Shown here one piece after another: positions 1 through 7,749 of a DNA stretch of 39,262 nt. The notes below the pieces were generated by a model. That model was given only the letters and a program-made list of their open reading frames with translations, searched no databases and was not told the origin of the DNA. The stretch lies in the NCBI GenBank assembly GCA_020846295.1, contig JADLEF010000083.1, forward strand, positions 1-39,262, given 5' to 3'. The position numbers and the translations under genes are program-made. The DNA comes from Acidimicrobiales bacterium (lineage in GTDB: Bacteria > Actinomycetota > Acidimicrobiia > Acidimicrobiales > CAIXPF01). The stretch's first letter is position 1. The number at the start of each line of letters is the position of its first letter.

Positions 1-1
1 C

Positions 2-655
2 CAGTTCTGCAAGCGCCCCTGCTTCCACGACGAGTACCTGCCCACCTTCAACCGTCCCAACGTCACCCTGGTGGACACCGACGGCAAGGGCGTGGAGCGC
101 CTCACCGAGGACGGCGTGGTGGTGGACGGCAAGGAGTACAAGGTCGACTGCCTGGTCTTCGCCACCGGCTTCGAGGTGGGCACCACCTACACCCGTCGGG
201 CGGGCTACGACATCATCGGCCGTGACGGGATGACGTTGTCGGAGAAGTGGTCCGAGGGCCTGCGCACGCTGCACGGCATGCAGACCAACGGCTTCCCGAA
301 CTGCTTCTTCCTCGGCTTCACCCAGACCGCGGTGACCGTGAGCGTGCCGATGGCCCTCAACGAGCAGGCCAAGCACGTCACCTACATGGTGGAGAAGGCC
401 AAGGAGCGCGGCGCGACGACGATCGAGCCGACGGTCGAGGCCGAGGATGCCTGGGTGCAGGAGATCCGCCGGGCGCAGTCCATCGGCACCCGCTTCTACC
501 GCGAGTGCACTCCCGGCTACTACAACAACGAGGGCAAGCTCGGGAACCCGCTCGGCCTGTTCGCCGGGACCTACGTTGAGGGCCCGATCAAGTTCTTCAA
601 GCTGCTCGACCAGTGGCGGGCGTCCGACGAGTTGGACGGCGTGATCCTGCGCTGA
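2..655 (+). CDS. Flavin-dependent (Baeyer-Villiger type) monooxygenase, C-terminal part
   Basis: The reading frame is open from base 2, so the N-terminal half, including the first FAD-binding motif, lies outside the window. The visible part begins QFCKRPCFHDEYLPTFNRPN, a stretch typical of cyclohexanone/4-hydroxyacetophenone-type monooxygenases. It continues with the late FAD/NADPH-domain motif FATGFE near base 160 and the conserved segment NGFPNCFFLGFTQ. The family uses FAD and NADPH to insert oxygen next to a ketone (giving esters or lactones) or to oxygenate a heteroatom; it is cytoplasmic. The C-terminal part is complete and ends in TGA. A strong hairpin follows, and the next gene converges on it. 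The exact substrate and whether it is a true Baeyer-Villiger enzyme cannot be told without the N-terminus. Confidence 0.85.
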   Translation, partial: QFCKRPCFHDEYLPTFNRPNVTLVDTDGKGVERLTEDGVVVDGKEYKVDCLVFATGFEVGTTYTRRAGYDIIGRDGMTLSEKWSEGLRTLHGMQTNGFPNCFFLGFTQTAVTVSVPMALNEQAKHVTYMVEKAKERGATTIEPTVEAEDAWVQEIRRAQSIGTRFYRECTPGYYNNEGKLGNPLGLFAGTYVEGPIKFFKLLDQWRASDELDGVILR

Positions 656-667
656 GCCCGAGCGGCG

Positions 668-717
668 CGCGAGCCGACGCATCGGGGTCGGTCCTTCGGG
701 GCCGGCCCCGACTCGCG
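668..717. terminator. Hairpin with UUCG tetraloop between convergent genes
   Basis: Bases 683-694 pair with 699-710 to give a 12-bp stem with two G-U wobbles, closed by TTCG at 695-698. An outer pair CGCGAG (668-673) / CTCGCG (712-717) can extend it with an internal loop. It lies between the stops of two convergent genes (655 and 732), so it can serve as a two-way terminator. No U-run follows, as is usual in high-GC actinobacteria. Confidence 0.7.
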
Positions 718-731
718 TGTGCGGACCGTTC

Positions 732-3173
732 CTAGCCCAGCGCCCCGGCGCCGCGCAGCGCGGCGATGGCGACCTCGTCGAGCCCGAGCACCTCGCCCAG
801 CACCTCGTCGGTGTGCTGGCCGAGCATCGGCGCCGCGCACCGTACCGTCGCGTCCTCTCCCTCGATGAGCCACGGCACACCGGTGTGGGTGCGCAGCCCG
901 ACCAGCGGGTGCGGCCGTTCGGTGAGGACGCGGCGGGCCCGCAGGTGGGGATCGTCGGCCAGATCCTTCGGTGAGAGCGTCGGGAAGGCGGCCACGCCGG
1001 CGTGCTGCAGCAACTCGGTGACCGCCCAGCGGCTGCGGGTCGCACACCAGCCGGCGAGGATGGCGTCGAGGTCGTCCTCGTGCCGTTTGCGGCCCTCGGT
1101 CGTGGCGAAGCGACCGTCGAGGCCGAGCGTGGTGTCGGGGTCCACCACGGCACGCAACGCGTCCCATTCGGCGTCGCTGGTGACCGCGATCGTGACGAAG
1201 TCGCCGGCATCGGGACCGTTGGAGCGTTCCGGTGCGTCGAGCGCGCAGCGGTAGCAGTTGTGCGGCGCCCAGCGGTGGTGCCGGTTGCCGATCCGAGGCG
1301 CCTCCTCGCCGCGCAGCAACCAGTGCATCCAGCCCTCGCCGCCGTTGACCGCGGTCGCCTCCCACAGCGACGTGTCGATGCGCGACGCCGTGCCCGTCCG
1401 GCGGCGGGCCACCAGCGCGGCCACGATCGACCAGGCGCAGGCGATGCCCGCCGCCGGGTCGCCGAAGGCGATGCCCAGCTCCCGGGGTCCGTCGCCCGGT
1501 TCGTACCCGGTCATGGAGGCGATGCCCGACAGCGGTGAGGTGGTCGGCCCGTACCCCATGTAGCTGCGTAGGGGCCCGCGCTGGCCGTACCCGGAGATGG
1601 AGGCGACGATCACGTCGGGGTTGATCGCCCGCAACGCCTCCTCGCCCAGGCCGAGCCGCTCCATCACCCCGACGGCGAAGTTGTCGACGACCACATCGGC
1701 GGTAGCGGCCAGCCGGCGGGCCACCTCGAGTCCCTCGAGCCGGGTCAGGTCGAGTGAGATCGATCGCTTGCCCTGGTTCCACTGGTTGAAGTAGCCGGAG
1801 GTGTCGATGGTCGGCTCGACGCCGGGCGGGTGGAACGGCAGCCGCCGGCCGAGGCAGAGCCGCTGCGGGTTCTCGACCTTGATCACGTCGGCGCCGAGGT
1901 GGGCGAGGTGCAGCGTGGCGAACGGCCCGGCCCACACCCACGAGAAGTCGAGCACCCGGACGCCCTCCAACGGTCTGGGCGGCGCGGCGGCGCCGTCGAC
2001 TGCGTTGCCCGGCGGCGGCTTGGGATCCCACTCGGGAGCCGTGTCCGCCCCCAGCCGCGGCGCTGGGTCCCGCAGCGCCCAGCGGGCGACGCCGCGGCTC
2101 CCTCCGGCGGGCTGCACGATGGCGGGTTGGCCCGGAAGCTCGATGCGGCCGAGGCCGGGCTGCTCCACGGTGGCGAACCACCCACGCTCGCGGAGGTGCG
2201 CCTGCTTCGAGAGGTCCTCCATGGTGAAGACGGGGGCGAAGGCGATGCGCCGCTGCTGGCCCTCGTGCCAGAGGTACTCAACGGTATGTTCGGCGGTGAA
2301 GGACTCGACCAGACCGAACAGCGCCTCGGCCACCTGGTTGCGGTCGGGCGCGGTGGCGAACAGCTCGCTCTGCGCCCACTCCGGGTCACCCATGAGCTCG
2401 ACCAGGCGCTCCCACTGGTCCTGCTCGACGCACACCAGGAACACCAGGCCGTCGCGTGCCCGGAAGATGCCCCACGGGTTCAGGGTGCGCACGCCCATGC
2501 GGTCGGGGTTCCACCCCGGGTAGGACCAGGCGATGAACGCGGCCTCCAGCATGGACGCCACGTGCGACTGCATCGAGTAGTCGATGTGGGCACCGATGCC
2601 GCTGCGCTGGGCCCGGTCGACGCAGGCCAGCGCGCACAGCGCCGCACCGGAGGCCGACTGCAGCGCGGCGAGGTCGACGGGGGGCCGCAGCGGCGGCAGG
2701 TCCGGCCGCTCCGACGCGCCGGGCGCCAGCCAGGCCCAGCCGCCGCCGTGCACCACGCCGAGCTCGGTCGCCCGGTAGCGGGCGTAGGGGCCTTCGAGCC
2801 CGAACGGGCTCAGCGAGCAGATCACCAGCGACGGATCGGTGACCCGCCAGCGGGCCGGGTCGAGCCCCCACGCCGTCCACTGCTCGGCCGGCAACTCGTG
2901 CACGACGAGGTCGCACCCGGCGACCAGGCGGTCGAGGTCGATCGCCTCGCGGCGCACCGAGCGCTTGTTGGTGTTGAGGTAGACGAACAACCCGCCGGTG
3001 TCGGGATCGTCCTCCAGGCCCGGTCGCCACGGACCGCGCCGCCGCACCGGATCGCCGCCGGACGCCTCGACCTTGACCACCTCGGCACCGAGGTCGGCGA
3101 GCAGCTTGGTGGCGTAGCCGGCGGCCACGCCCCCGCCCAGTTCCAGTACGCGTATGCCCTCAAGCCCCTGCAT
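732..3173 (-). CDS. Two-domain CaiB/BaiF family III CoA-transferase
   Basis: An 813-residue protein with two tandem family III CoA-transferase domains, about twice the usual ~400 residues. Domain 1 is roughly residues 1-380 (opening GIRVLELGGGVAAGYATKLL) and domain 2 roughly 400-813 (opening GVRVLDFSWVWAGPFAT). Family III enzymes move CoA between carboxylic acids through an Asp-linked anhydride. In domain 2 the expected Asp is D572 in GDPAAG. In domain 1 the equivalent stretch (residues 165-178) has no DxxxG; D167 is close by but two or three residues out of register. The ATG fits the family N-terminus. A possible -10, TACCGT, lies 9 bases upstream. Similar fused proteins are known in mycobacteria. 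The acid substrate is unknown; nearby oxidation and beta-oxidation genes suggest a catabolic acid. Confidence 0.9.
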   Translation of the reverse strand: MQGLEGIRVLELGGGVAAGYATKLLADLGAEVVKVEASGGDPVRRRGPWRPGLEDDPDTGGLFVYLNTNKRSVRREAIDLDRLVAGCDLVVHELPAEQWTAWGLDPARWRVTDPSLVICSLSPFGLEGPYARYRATELGVVHGGGWAWLAPGASERPDLPPLRPPVDLAALQSASGAALCALACVDRAQRSGIGAHIDYSMQSHVASMLEAAFIAWSYPGWNPDRMGVRTLNPWGIFRARDGLVFLVCVEQDQWERLVELMGDPEWAQSELFATAPDRNQVAEALFGLVESFTAEHTVEYLWHEGQQRRIAFAPVFTMEDLSKQAHLRERGWFATVEQPGLGRIELPGQPAIVQPAGGSRGVARWALRDPAPRLGADTAPEWDPKPPPGNAVDGAAAPPRPLEGVRVLDFSWVWAGPFATLHLAHLGADVIKVENPQRLCLGRRLPFHPPGVEPTIDTSGYFNQWNQGKRSISLDLTRLEGLEVARRLAATADVVVDNFAVGVMERLGLGEEALRAINPDVIVASISGYGQRGPLRSYMGYGPTTSPLSGIASMTGYEPGDGPRELGIAFGDPAAGIACAWSIVAALVARRRTGTASRIDTSLWEATAVNGGEGWMHWLLRGEEAPRIGNRHHRWAPHNCYRCALDAPERSNGPDAGDFVTIAVTSDAEWDALRAVVDPDTTLGLDGRFATTEGRKRHEDDLDAILAGWCATRSRWAVTELLQHAGVAAFPTLSPKDLADDPHLRARRVLTERPHPLVGLRTHTGVPWLIEGEDATVRCAAPMLGQHTDEVLGEVLGLDEVAIAALRGAGALG

Positions 3174-3297
3174 CGCCGCCGAACGGTACTCGCAACGCGG
3201 CTGGAGGGGCCGATGTCATGGGCGGGCGGGGGTGTTCGGCGGGTGGGGCGACGTTGGGGGCGCGGGGCTGTCGGCGGCCCTGGCCAGGTGGGTGCGT

Positions 3298-4404
3298 TCA
3301 GTAGACGATGACGCCTCGGATGTTCTTGCCCGCGTGCATGTCGGCGTAGCCCTGGTTGATGTCCTCGAGCCGGTAGGTCGTGGTGATCAGCTCATCGAGG
3401 CAGAGCTGGCCCGACTGGTACATGCGCAGCATCCAGGGGATGTCCCGGCTCGGGCTCGACGCCCCGAAGATGGCGCCCTGCACACGCTTCTGGAACAGGG
3501 TGAGCTCGAACGCCGGTACGCGCACCTCCTCGTTCACGTTGCCCACTGCGGTGACGACGACGGTCCCGGCCTTGCGGATGGCCTGGAACGCCTGGGCCAC
3601 GTGCTCGGTCTTGAGGATGCCGGTGGTGACGATCGCCGCGTCGGCGCCCTGGCCGTTGGTGACCGAGCGGGCGAAGTCGGCCGCTTCGTCCATGGAGGCG
3701 AACACGTGGGTGGCGCCCATCTTCTGGGCCATCTCCCGCTTGAACTCGATCGGGTCGACCGCGATCACATGCGTGGCACCGGCGTGCTTGGCGCCCTGCA
3801 CCGCGTTGATGCCGATCCCGCCGATGCCCATCACGATCGTGGTGTGCCCGGGCTTGGTCTCCGCCGCGTTGACCGCCGATCCCCAGCCCGTGCCCACCCC
3901 GCAGCCGACGAGCACCGCCTTCTCCAGCGGGATGTCCTTGTCAACCTTCACGCAGCTCGACACGTCCACCAGGGTCTGCTCGCAGAAGGTGGAGATGCCC
4001 GCCGCCTGGCCGATGGGTTGACCGTTCACCCGCATGCGGTAGCTGCCGTCGGTGCGGCACCCGGTCAGGGTGTTGGCGCCGAGATCGCACAGGTTCTGCA
4101 TGCCCGATGCGCACCAGCGGCACAGCCCGCAGCCGGGGAGGAAGGACAGCACCACGTGGTCGCCGACCTCCCAGCCGGGGGTGTTCGGCCCGACCTGCCG
4201 CACGATGCCCGCGCCTTCGTGGCCCCCGGCGAACGGCAGGATACCGGGCGGTAGGTCTCCGGTGCAGAAGTGGTCGTCGGAGTGGCACAACCCCGAGGCC
4301 ACCATGTCCAGCACCAGCTCACCCTGACGGGGTTCGTCCATGTCGATCTCGAGGATCTCCCACGTGCCCGGGGTCTGCCTCACCACTGCGCCGCGCGTCT
4401 TCAT
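3298..4404 (-). CDS. NDMA-dependent-type zinc alcohol dehydrogenase
   Basis: A 368-residue medium-chain dehydrogenase. Catalytic zinc ligands are C40, H62 (in GGHEGAG) and C168 (GCGVGTG). Structural zinc ligands are C92, C95, C98 and C106. The Rossmann motif GIGGIG is at 193-198. Overall it resembles the actinobacterial family in which NAD stays bound and is recycled by an external acceptor (NDMA in vitro), which oxidises primary alcohols to aldehydes. I start at the ATG at 4404: an AGGGAG-like Shine-Dalgarno sits 8-9 bases upstream (4411-4417 on this strand) and MKTRGAV is the family start. A longer in-frame start at 4479 would add 25 atypical residues. It is transcribed alone, with about 310 bases of palindrome-containing DNA upstream. 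Confidence 0.93.
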   Translation of the reverse strand: MKTRGAVVRQTPGTWEILEIDMDEPRQGELVLDMVASGLCHSDDHFCTGDLPPGILPFAGGHEGAGIVRQVGPNTPGWEVGDHVVLSFLPGCGLCRWCASGMQNLCDLGANTLTGCRTDGSYRMRVNGQPIGQAAGISTFCEQTLVDVSSCVKVDKDIPLEKAVLVGCGVGTGWGSAVNAAETKPGHTTIVMGIGGIGINAVQGAKHAGATHVIAVDPIEFKREMAQKMGATHVFASMDEAADFARSVTNGQGADAAIVTTGILKTEHVAQAFQAIRKAGTVVVTAVGNVNEEVRVPAFELTLFQKRVQGAIFGASSPSRDIPWMLRMYQSGQLCLDELITTTYRLEDINQGYADMHAGKNIRGVIVY

Positions 4405-4714
4405 GTCGATGCTCCCTGCTCGCCGGCGGACCCGATGGCCCGTGCCCGCACACGTGCTAGCACGTTCCTCCACTGGCATGCGGCGCGATTGATCAAGTCA
4501 CCGCACACCCACGATCGTGATCACAACCCATCGGCGCCCCCTCGGAACCTACGACTCCGTACGGGCAAGGGGAGATGGCTCCAGGAAGCTGCGTCAACGC
4601 TCGGGCGGCATGAAGACGCTGCGTTGCCGAATGGCCGCGCTGGGGCTGTTGACAGTGCGGCACTGCGAGGGTAGCTCCACTTGGACGGGAGCGGCGATCG
4701 GTCTCGGTGCTGGC
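4405..4714. other. 310-base intergenic region with palindromes and a possible + strand promoter
   Basis: No protein-coding gene is convincing here. The part nearest the alcohol dehydrogenase holds a 14-bp palindrome ACGTGCTAGCACGT (4452-4465), TTGATCAA (4489-4496) and CACGATCGTG (4510-4519), which could be operators for that gene. The far part holds a + strand promoter-like element, listed separately. Its base composition is less GC-rich than the flanking genes. Confidence 0.5.
4649..4677 (+). promoter_or_regulatory. Possible sigma-70-type promoter with internal operator, antisense to downstream gene
   Basis: TTGACA (4649-4654) is followed by a 17-base spacer and TAGCTC (4672-4677). The spacer and -35 contain a perfect 13-bp palindrome CAGTGC-G-GCACTG (4653-4665), as expected of a repressor site. 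No + strand gene follows; transcription would run antisense into the SnoaL-like gene. The -10 is weak. Confidence 0.35.
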
Positions 4715-5158
4715 TCAGCGCCGCTCGTAGCCCGCTGGCGGGCCGAACGTTCCGGACAGATCGGCCGGGCCCTGGTACAGCCAGGTGAGCGTCCGACCGG
4801 TGAAGCGCCAGGCACCGTCCTCGCCGCGCTGGTACCTGTCGTCGTAGTACCCGAGGTAGTGGAGGTTCTTGCCCGTCCGGGTGCGGCACGCCTCGCTCAT
4901 GTACCAACGGCCATGGCCGGTGCCGGCCGCCTCGTCGAGCGTGGCCTCACCGTTGTGGGCGAGCTGCACGACCGCGTCGAAGAGGTCCATGGCGCGGGCG
5001 AAGGCGGCGGCGATGGCGGCGCGGCCCTGTACCGGTCCTCGCCCGATCTCCCACACCGCGCCCTCGGCCCACGTGTCGATCCAGGCGGCGCGGTCGTCCC
5101 GGCAGACGGCGTCGGCGTAGCGGTGCACGAGGGCGCGCACCTCGTCGAGCTCGGTCAT
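4715..5158 (-). CDS. SnoaL-like / NTF2-fold protein
   Basis: A 147-residue protein of the SnoaL/NTF2-like fold (about 130-150 residues is usual). Recognisable parts are the N-terminal helix with YADAVCRDDRAAWIDTW, the segment VWEIGRGPVQGRAAIAAAF, and beta strands GRWYMSEACRTRTGK and YYDDRYQRGEDGAWRFTGR. The fold covers dehydratases, isomerases and hydrolase partners, so no reaction can be named. Its ATG overlaps the stop of the amidohydrolase gene by four bases (ATGA, 5155-5158), so the two are almost surely translationally coupled and probably act in the same pathway. Confidence 0.85.
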   Translation of the reverse strand: MTELDEVRALVHRYADAVCRDDRAAWIDTWAEGAVWEIGRGPVQGRAAIAAAFARAMDLFDAVVQLAHNGEATLDEAAGTGHGRWYMSEACRTRTGKNLHYLGYYDDRYQRGEDGAWRFTGRTLTWLYQGPADLSGTFGPPAGYERR

Positions 5159-6210
5159 GCGGGCACCTCCGGGGTGGTTCGGTCCAGCCCGTAGACACGG
5201 CGGGCGGTACCGGAGAACAGTTCGGTCTTGTCGCTGTCGCTCGCCCCGGCGCCCGCGGCGATGCGCTTGAAGGCGTTCCACAGCACCGTGTACGAGCAGG
5301 ATTCGCGGTCGACGGGGAAGTTGGATTCGAACATGCAGCGCTGCGGGCCGAACGCGTCGATGCAGAACCGGAAGAACGGGCCCCACGCCGCGGCCAACTG
5401 CTCGGAGGACGGTGGCCGATCGGCACGGTGCCAGCCGTCGCCCATGATCGTCATGCCGATGCCACCCAACTTGAGCGCCACGTTCTCGCAGCGGGCCAGC
5501 TCGGCCAGCGACGCCCGCGCGGTGGCGTGGACCTCGTCGCGCCGCCCGGCGTTGGAGCGCACGCCGAGCGGCCCGCCGAGGTGGTCGCAGATGAGCTGCG
5601 TGTCGGGGAAGTCCCGGGCGAGGCGGGTCAGCTCGGGGAGCTGGGGGTGGTACAGCCAGTTGTCGTAGGTCAGTTCCCGGCGGGCGAGCTGCGCGAAGCC
5701 GGCCCGCCACGTCGGGTCGTCCATGAGCCCGGGGGCGGGGTCGGTGCGGTGGTTGGGGATGGCGGGGTCGGCGTCCCAGGCGGTGGCGTGGCGGATCCCG
5801 ACGAAGCGGCCGTCCCCGGCTGCGGCCAGCGCGTCGAGGGCCCGGCCCGCGTCGGCCCCGTGGCGGAGATCGGCGTGGCCGACGATGGCGGCGATGCGGG
5901 CTCCGCCGCCCCGCTCGGCCCGCAGGGCGTCGCTGCGGCGGGCCAGCTCCGCCACCGCGGCGGTCTCCGGCACGGGGATCATCACCGGATCGGCGGCGCT
6001 GCGGTCCCACCCCCAACCGCACTCGATGAACACCGTGTCGGTGACGTTGTGGCCGGCGCCGGTGTCGGCCAGCAGCTCGTCGAGCAGGTACGCCGGCTCG
6101 ACGTGGGTCCACAGGTGGTGGTGCGGGTCGACGATGGGCAGCTCGGGTTCGAGCGGCGCCTCGATCGTGCGGGTGAGCCACTCGGCGTGCTCGGCGGGCG
6201 TGCGGGCCAT
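5155..6210 (-). CDS. Amidohydrolase-2 family metal-dependent hydrolase
   Basis: A 351-residue TIM-barrel hydrolase of the amidohydrolase 2 family, which includes lactonases such as 2-pyrone-4,6-dicarboxylate hydrolase and L-fuconolactonase, and decarboxylases. The HxH metal motif is at 30-32 in IVDPHHHLW. Later barrel residues are visible in GHADLRHG, GIRHATAW, ICDHLGG and MFESNFPVDR. I start at ATG 6210 (MARTPAEH); upstream codons in the same frame are Arg-rich and not family-like. TACAGT ends six bases before the ATG, so the mRNA is probably leaderless. It is the first gene of a two-gene unit with the SnoaL-like gene. A lactone product from the nearby monooxygenase would be a fitting but unproven substrate. 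Confidence 0.88.
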   Translation of the reverse strand: MARTPAEHAEWLTRTIEAPLEPELPIVDPHHHLWTHVEPAYLLDELLADTGAGHNVTDTVFIECGWGWDRSAADPVMIPVPETAAVAELARRSDALRAERGGGARIAAIVGHADLRHGADAGRALDALAAAGDGRFVGIRHATAWDADPAIPNHRTDPAPGLMDDPTWRAGFAQLARRELTYDNWLYHPQLPELTRLARDFPDTQLICDHLGGPLGVRSNAGRRDEVHATARASLAELARCENVALKLGGIGMTIMGDGWHRADRPPSSEQLAAAWGPFFRFCIDAFGPQRCMFESNFPVDRESCSYTVLWNAFKRIAAGAGASDSDKTELFSGTARRVYGLDRTTPEVPA

Positions 6211-6216
6211 GGCCGG

Positions 6217-6222
6217 ACTGTA
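6217..6222 (-). promoter_or_regulatory. TACAGT -10 element, likely leaderless promoter
   Basis: On the minus strand TACAGT is followed by exactly six bases and the ATG at 6210. If transcription starts at the A of ATG, this is a -10 at -12 to -7. No Shine-Dalgarno is present. Confidence 0.5.
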
Positions 6223-6507
6223 CCGGCTTCGTGGCCGCCGGCCACCGCCTCGACCTCGTCGGAACCAGCGACGCTCGGACAGGCGCGGGACCCGCCGGGC
6301 CGAGACCCTGCGCCGAACCCGTCGGCGCGTTGTCGCGAGTCCGTCCAACCACGGTCGTGCCCGAGACAACATGCGCCCGCCGTTCTGTCGACGAGGCGAC
6401 CACATGCGGTCGTCATGCCGACATCCGCGCAACGCACTGCCACGCGCCCCACGACATGCTCGCAGCCCGTCACCGGATGACCGCCGACGCCGCCGCCGTA
6501 GGGCCGC
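6223..6507. other. Intergenic region without a recognisable gene
   Basis: About 285 bases between the amidohydrolase promoter and the stop of the next CoA-transferase. Open frames are present on both strands, but their translations are Arg/Pro-rich with no family signature. It may hold the 3' untranslated region of the CoA-transferase message. I see no strong terminator hairpin, RNA gene or repeat. Confidence 0.4.
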
Positions 6508-7710
6508 TCAGCGGTCGGTGGCGGCGAACAGCACCCCGTCGTCGACCAGCGCGGCGATGTCGTCATCGGCCATACCGAGCAGTTCGGCCAGCACGGTCCC
6601 GTTGTGCTCCCCGAGGAGGGGCGCTCGAACCGGCGCCCGGCGGGGGAGGTCGCCGAACTGCAGGGGCATCCCCGGCACCGCCACCTCGCCCAGGATCGGG
6701 TCGTCGACCCGCACGATGAGGTTCCGGTCTTCGTAGTACTCGTGGCCGAAGGTGTCCTCGGCGGCGAGCACCGGCGCCGCCGGGACGCGGGCCGCGTCCA
6801 GCGCGGCGATGACCTCCTCGTCGGTGCCGAAGCCCGCCATCCAACCCTCCAGCAGTGCGTTCAGCTCCGCCCGGCGCGCCACCCGGTCGGCGCCGGTGGC
6901 GTAGCGCGGGTCCTCGACGAGCTCCGGTCGGCCGATCGCCTGGCAGAACTTGGGCCACTGCCGGTCCAGCACCAGGATGACGATCCAGCCCTGCGGGCCC
7001 TTGAACACGCCCGACGGCGCGGCGGCGGGGGACTGGCCGCCGCTGCGTACCTGGCGGTACGCGCCGTCGGTCAACGAGTGGCCCTGGATGGCGAACACGT
7101 GCCAGCAGAACAGCGATTCGACCATGGCGATGTCGAGGTGCTGGCCCCGCCCGGTGCGCTCGCGGTGGTACATGGCCCAGCCGAGCCCGGCGAAGGCGTG
7201 GATGCCCGAGGAACCGTCGGCGACGGGGATGCCGGCGAACAGCGGCGGGCCGTCGGGCTCCCCGGTGAGGGCCATCAGGCCCGACACGGCCTGGGCCACC
7301 TGGTCGTAGCCGACCTTGTGCGACCACGGCCCCTGCCGCCCGAACGCCGAGATCGACGCCATGATCAGCCGCGGGTGCGCCGCGCTGAGCGAGGCGTAGT
7401 CGAGCCCGCGCTTCTCCAGCACGCCGGGTCCGAAGTTCTCCACCACCACATCGACCTTGCCGGCCAGGCGGCGCAGCAGCGCCCACGCCTCGGGGTTGGC
7501 GAAGTCAACGCAGATGGCCCGCTTCCCGCGGTTCTGCTGCACGTAGTACCCGCTGCGGCCCTCGCGCCCGACCGGCAGGATGCGCGACGGGTCCCCGCCG
7601 GGGGCGAGCTCCACCTTGATGACGTCGGCCCCCAGCTCGGCGAGGAGCCGGGTGGCCGACGGACCGGCGAAGTACTGGGTGAGGTCCAACACGGTGATCC
7701 CGTCGAGCAT
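6508..7710 (-). CDS. CaiB/BaiF family III CoA-transferase
   Basis: A 400-residue single-domain family III CoA-transferase of standard length. The N-terminus MLDGITVLDLTQYFAGPSAT is the classic start. The catalytic Asp is D165 in PVADGSSG, followed by the helix and the hallmark RTGRGQHLDIAM. It should transfer CoA from a donor thioester to a carboxylate in the cytoplasm. The ATG has TACGAT ending six bases upstream, so it probably has its own leaderless promoter although it follows the carboxyltransferase gene by only 39 bases. The substrate is unknown; adjacent acyl-CoA carboxylase and thiolase-like genes suggest branched or cyclic acid catabolism. Confidence 0.93.
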   Translation of the reverse strand: MLDGITVLDLTQYFAGPSATRLLAELGADVIKVELAPGGDPSRILPVGREGRSGYYVQQNRGKRAICVDFANPEAWALLRRLAGKVDVVVENFGPGVLEKRGLDYASLSAAHPRLIMASISAFGRQGPWSHKVGYDQVAQAVSGLMALTGEPDGPPLFAGIPVADGSSGIHAFAGLGWAMYHRERTGRGQHLDIAMVESLFCWHVFAIQGHSLTDGAYRQVRSGGQSPAAAPSGVFKGPQGWIVILVLDRQWPKFCQAIGRPELVEDPRYATGADRVARRAELNALLEGWMAGFGTDEEVIAALDAARVPAAPVLAAEDTFGHEYYEDRNLIVRVDDPILGEVAVPGMPLQFGDLPRRAPVRAPLLGEHNGTVLAELLGMADDDIAALVDDGVLFAATDR

Positions 7711-7716
7711 CGGCGG

Positions 7717-7722
7717 ATCGTA
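7717..7722 (-). promoter_or_regulatory. TACGAT -10 element, likely leaderless promoter
   Basis: On the minus strand TACGAT, six bases, then ATG at 7710. No Shine-Dalgarno is visible in the short gap. Confidence 0.5.
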
Positions 7723-7749
7723 CCGTTGCGGCCCGCCGGCCCGGCCGGG

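Noticed and set aside
4517-5194. + strand open frame after the possible promoter at 4649
   Set aside because: The frame begins before the promoter and mostly mirrors the SnoaL-like gene; no recognisable protein signature.
6223-6507. Remnant gene between the amidohydrolase and CoA-transferase
   Set aside because: I read the open frames on both strands and found no family signature or continuous homology-like stretch.
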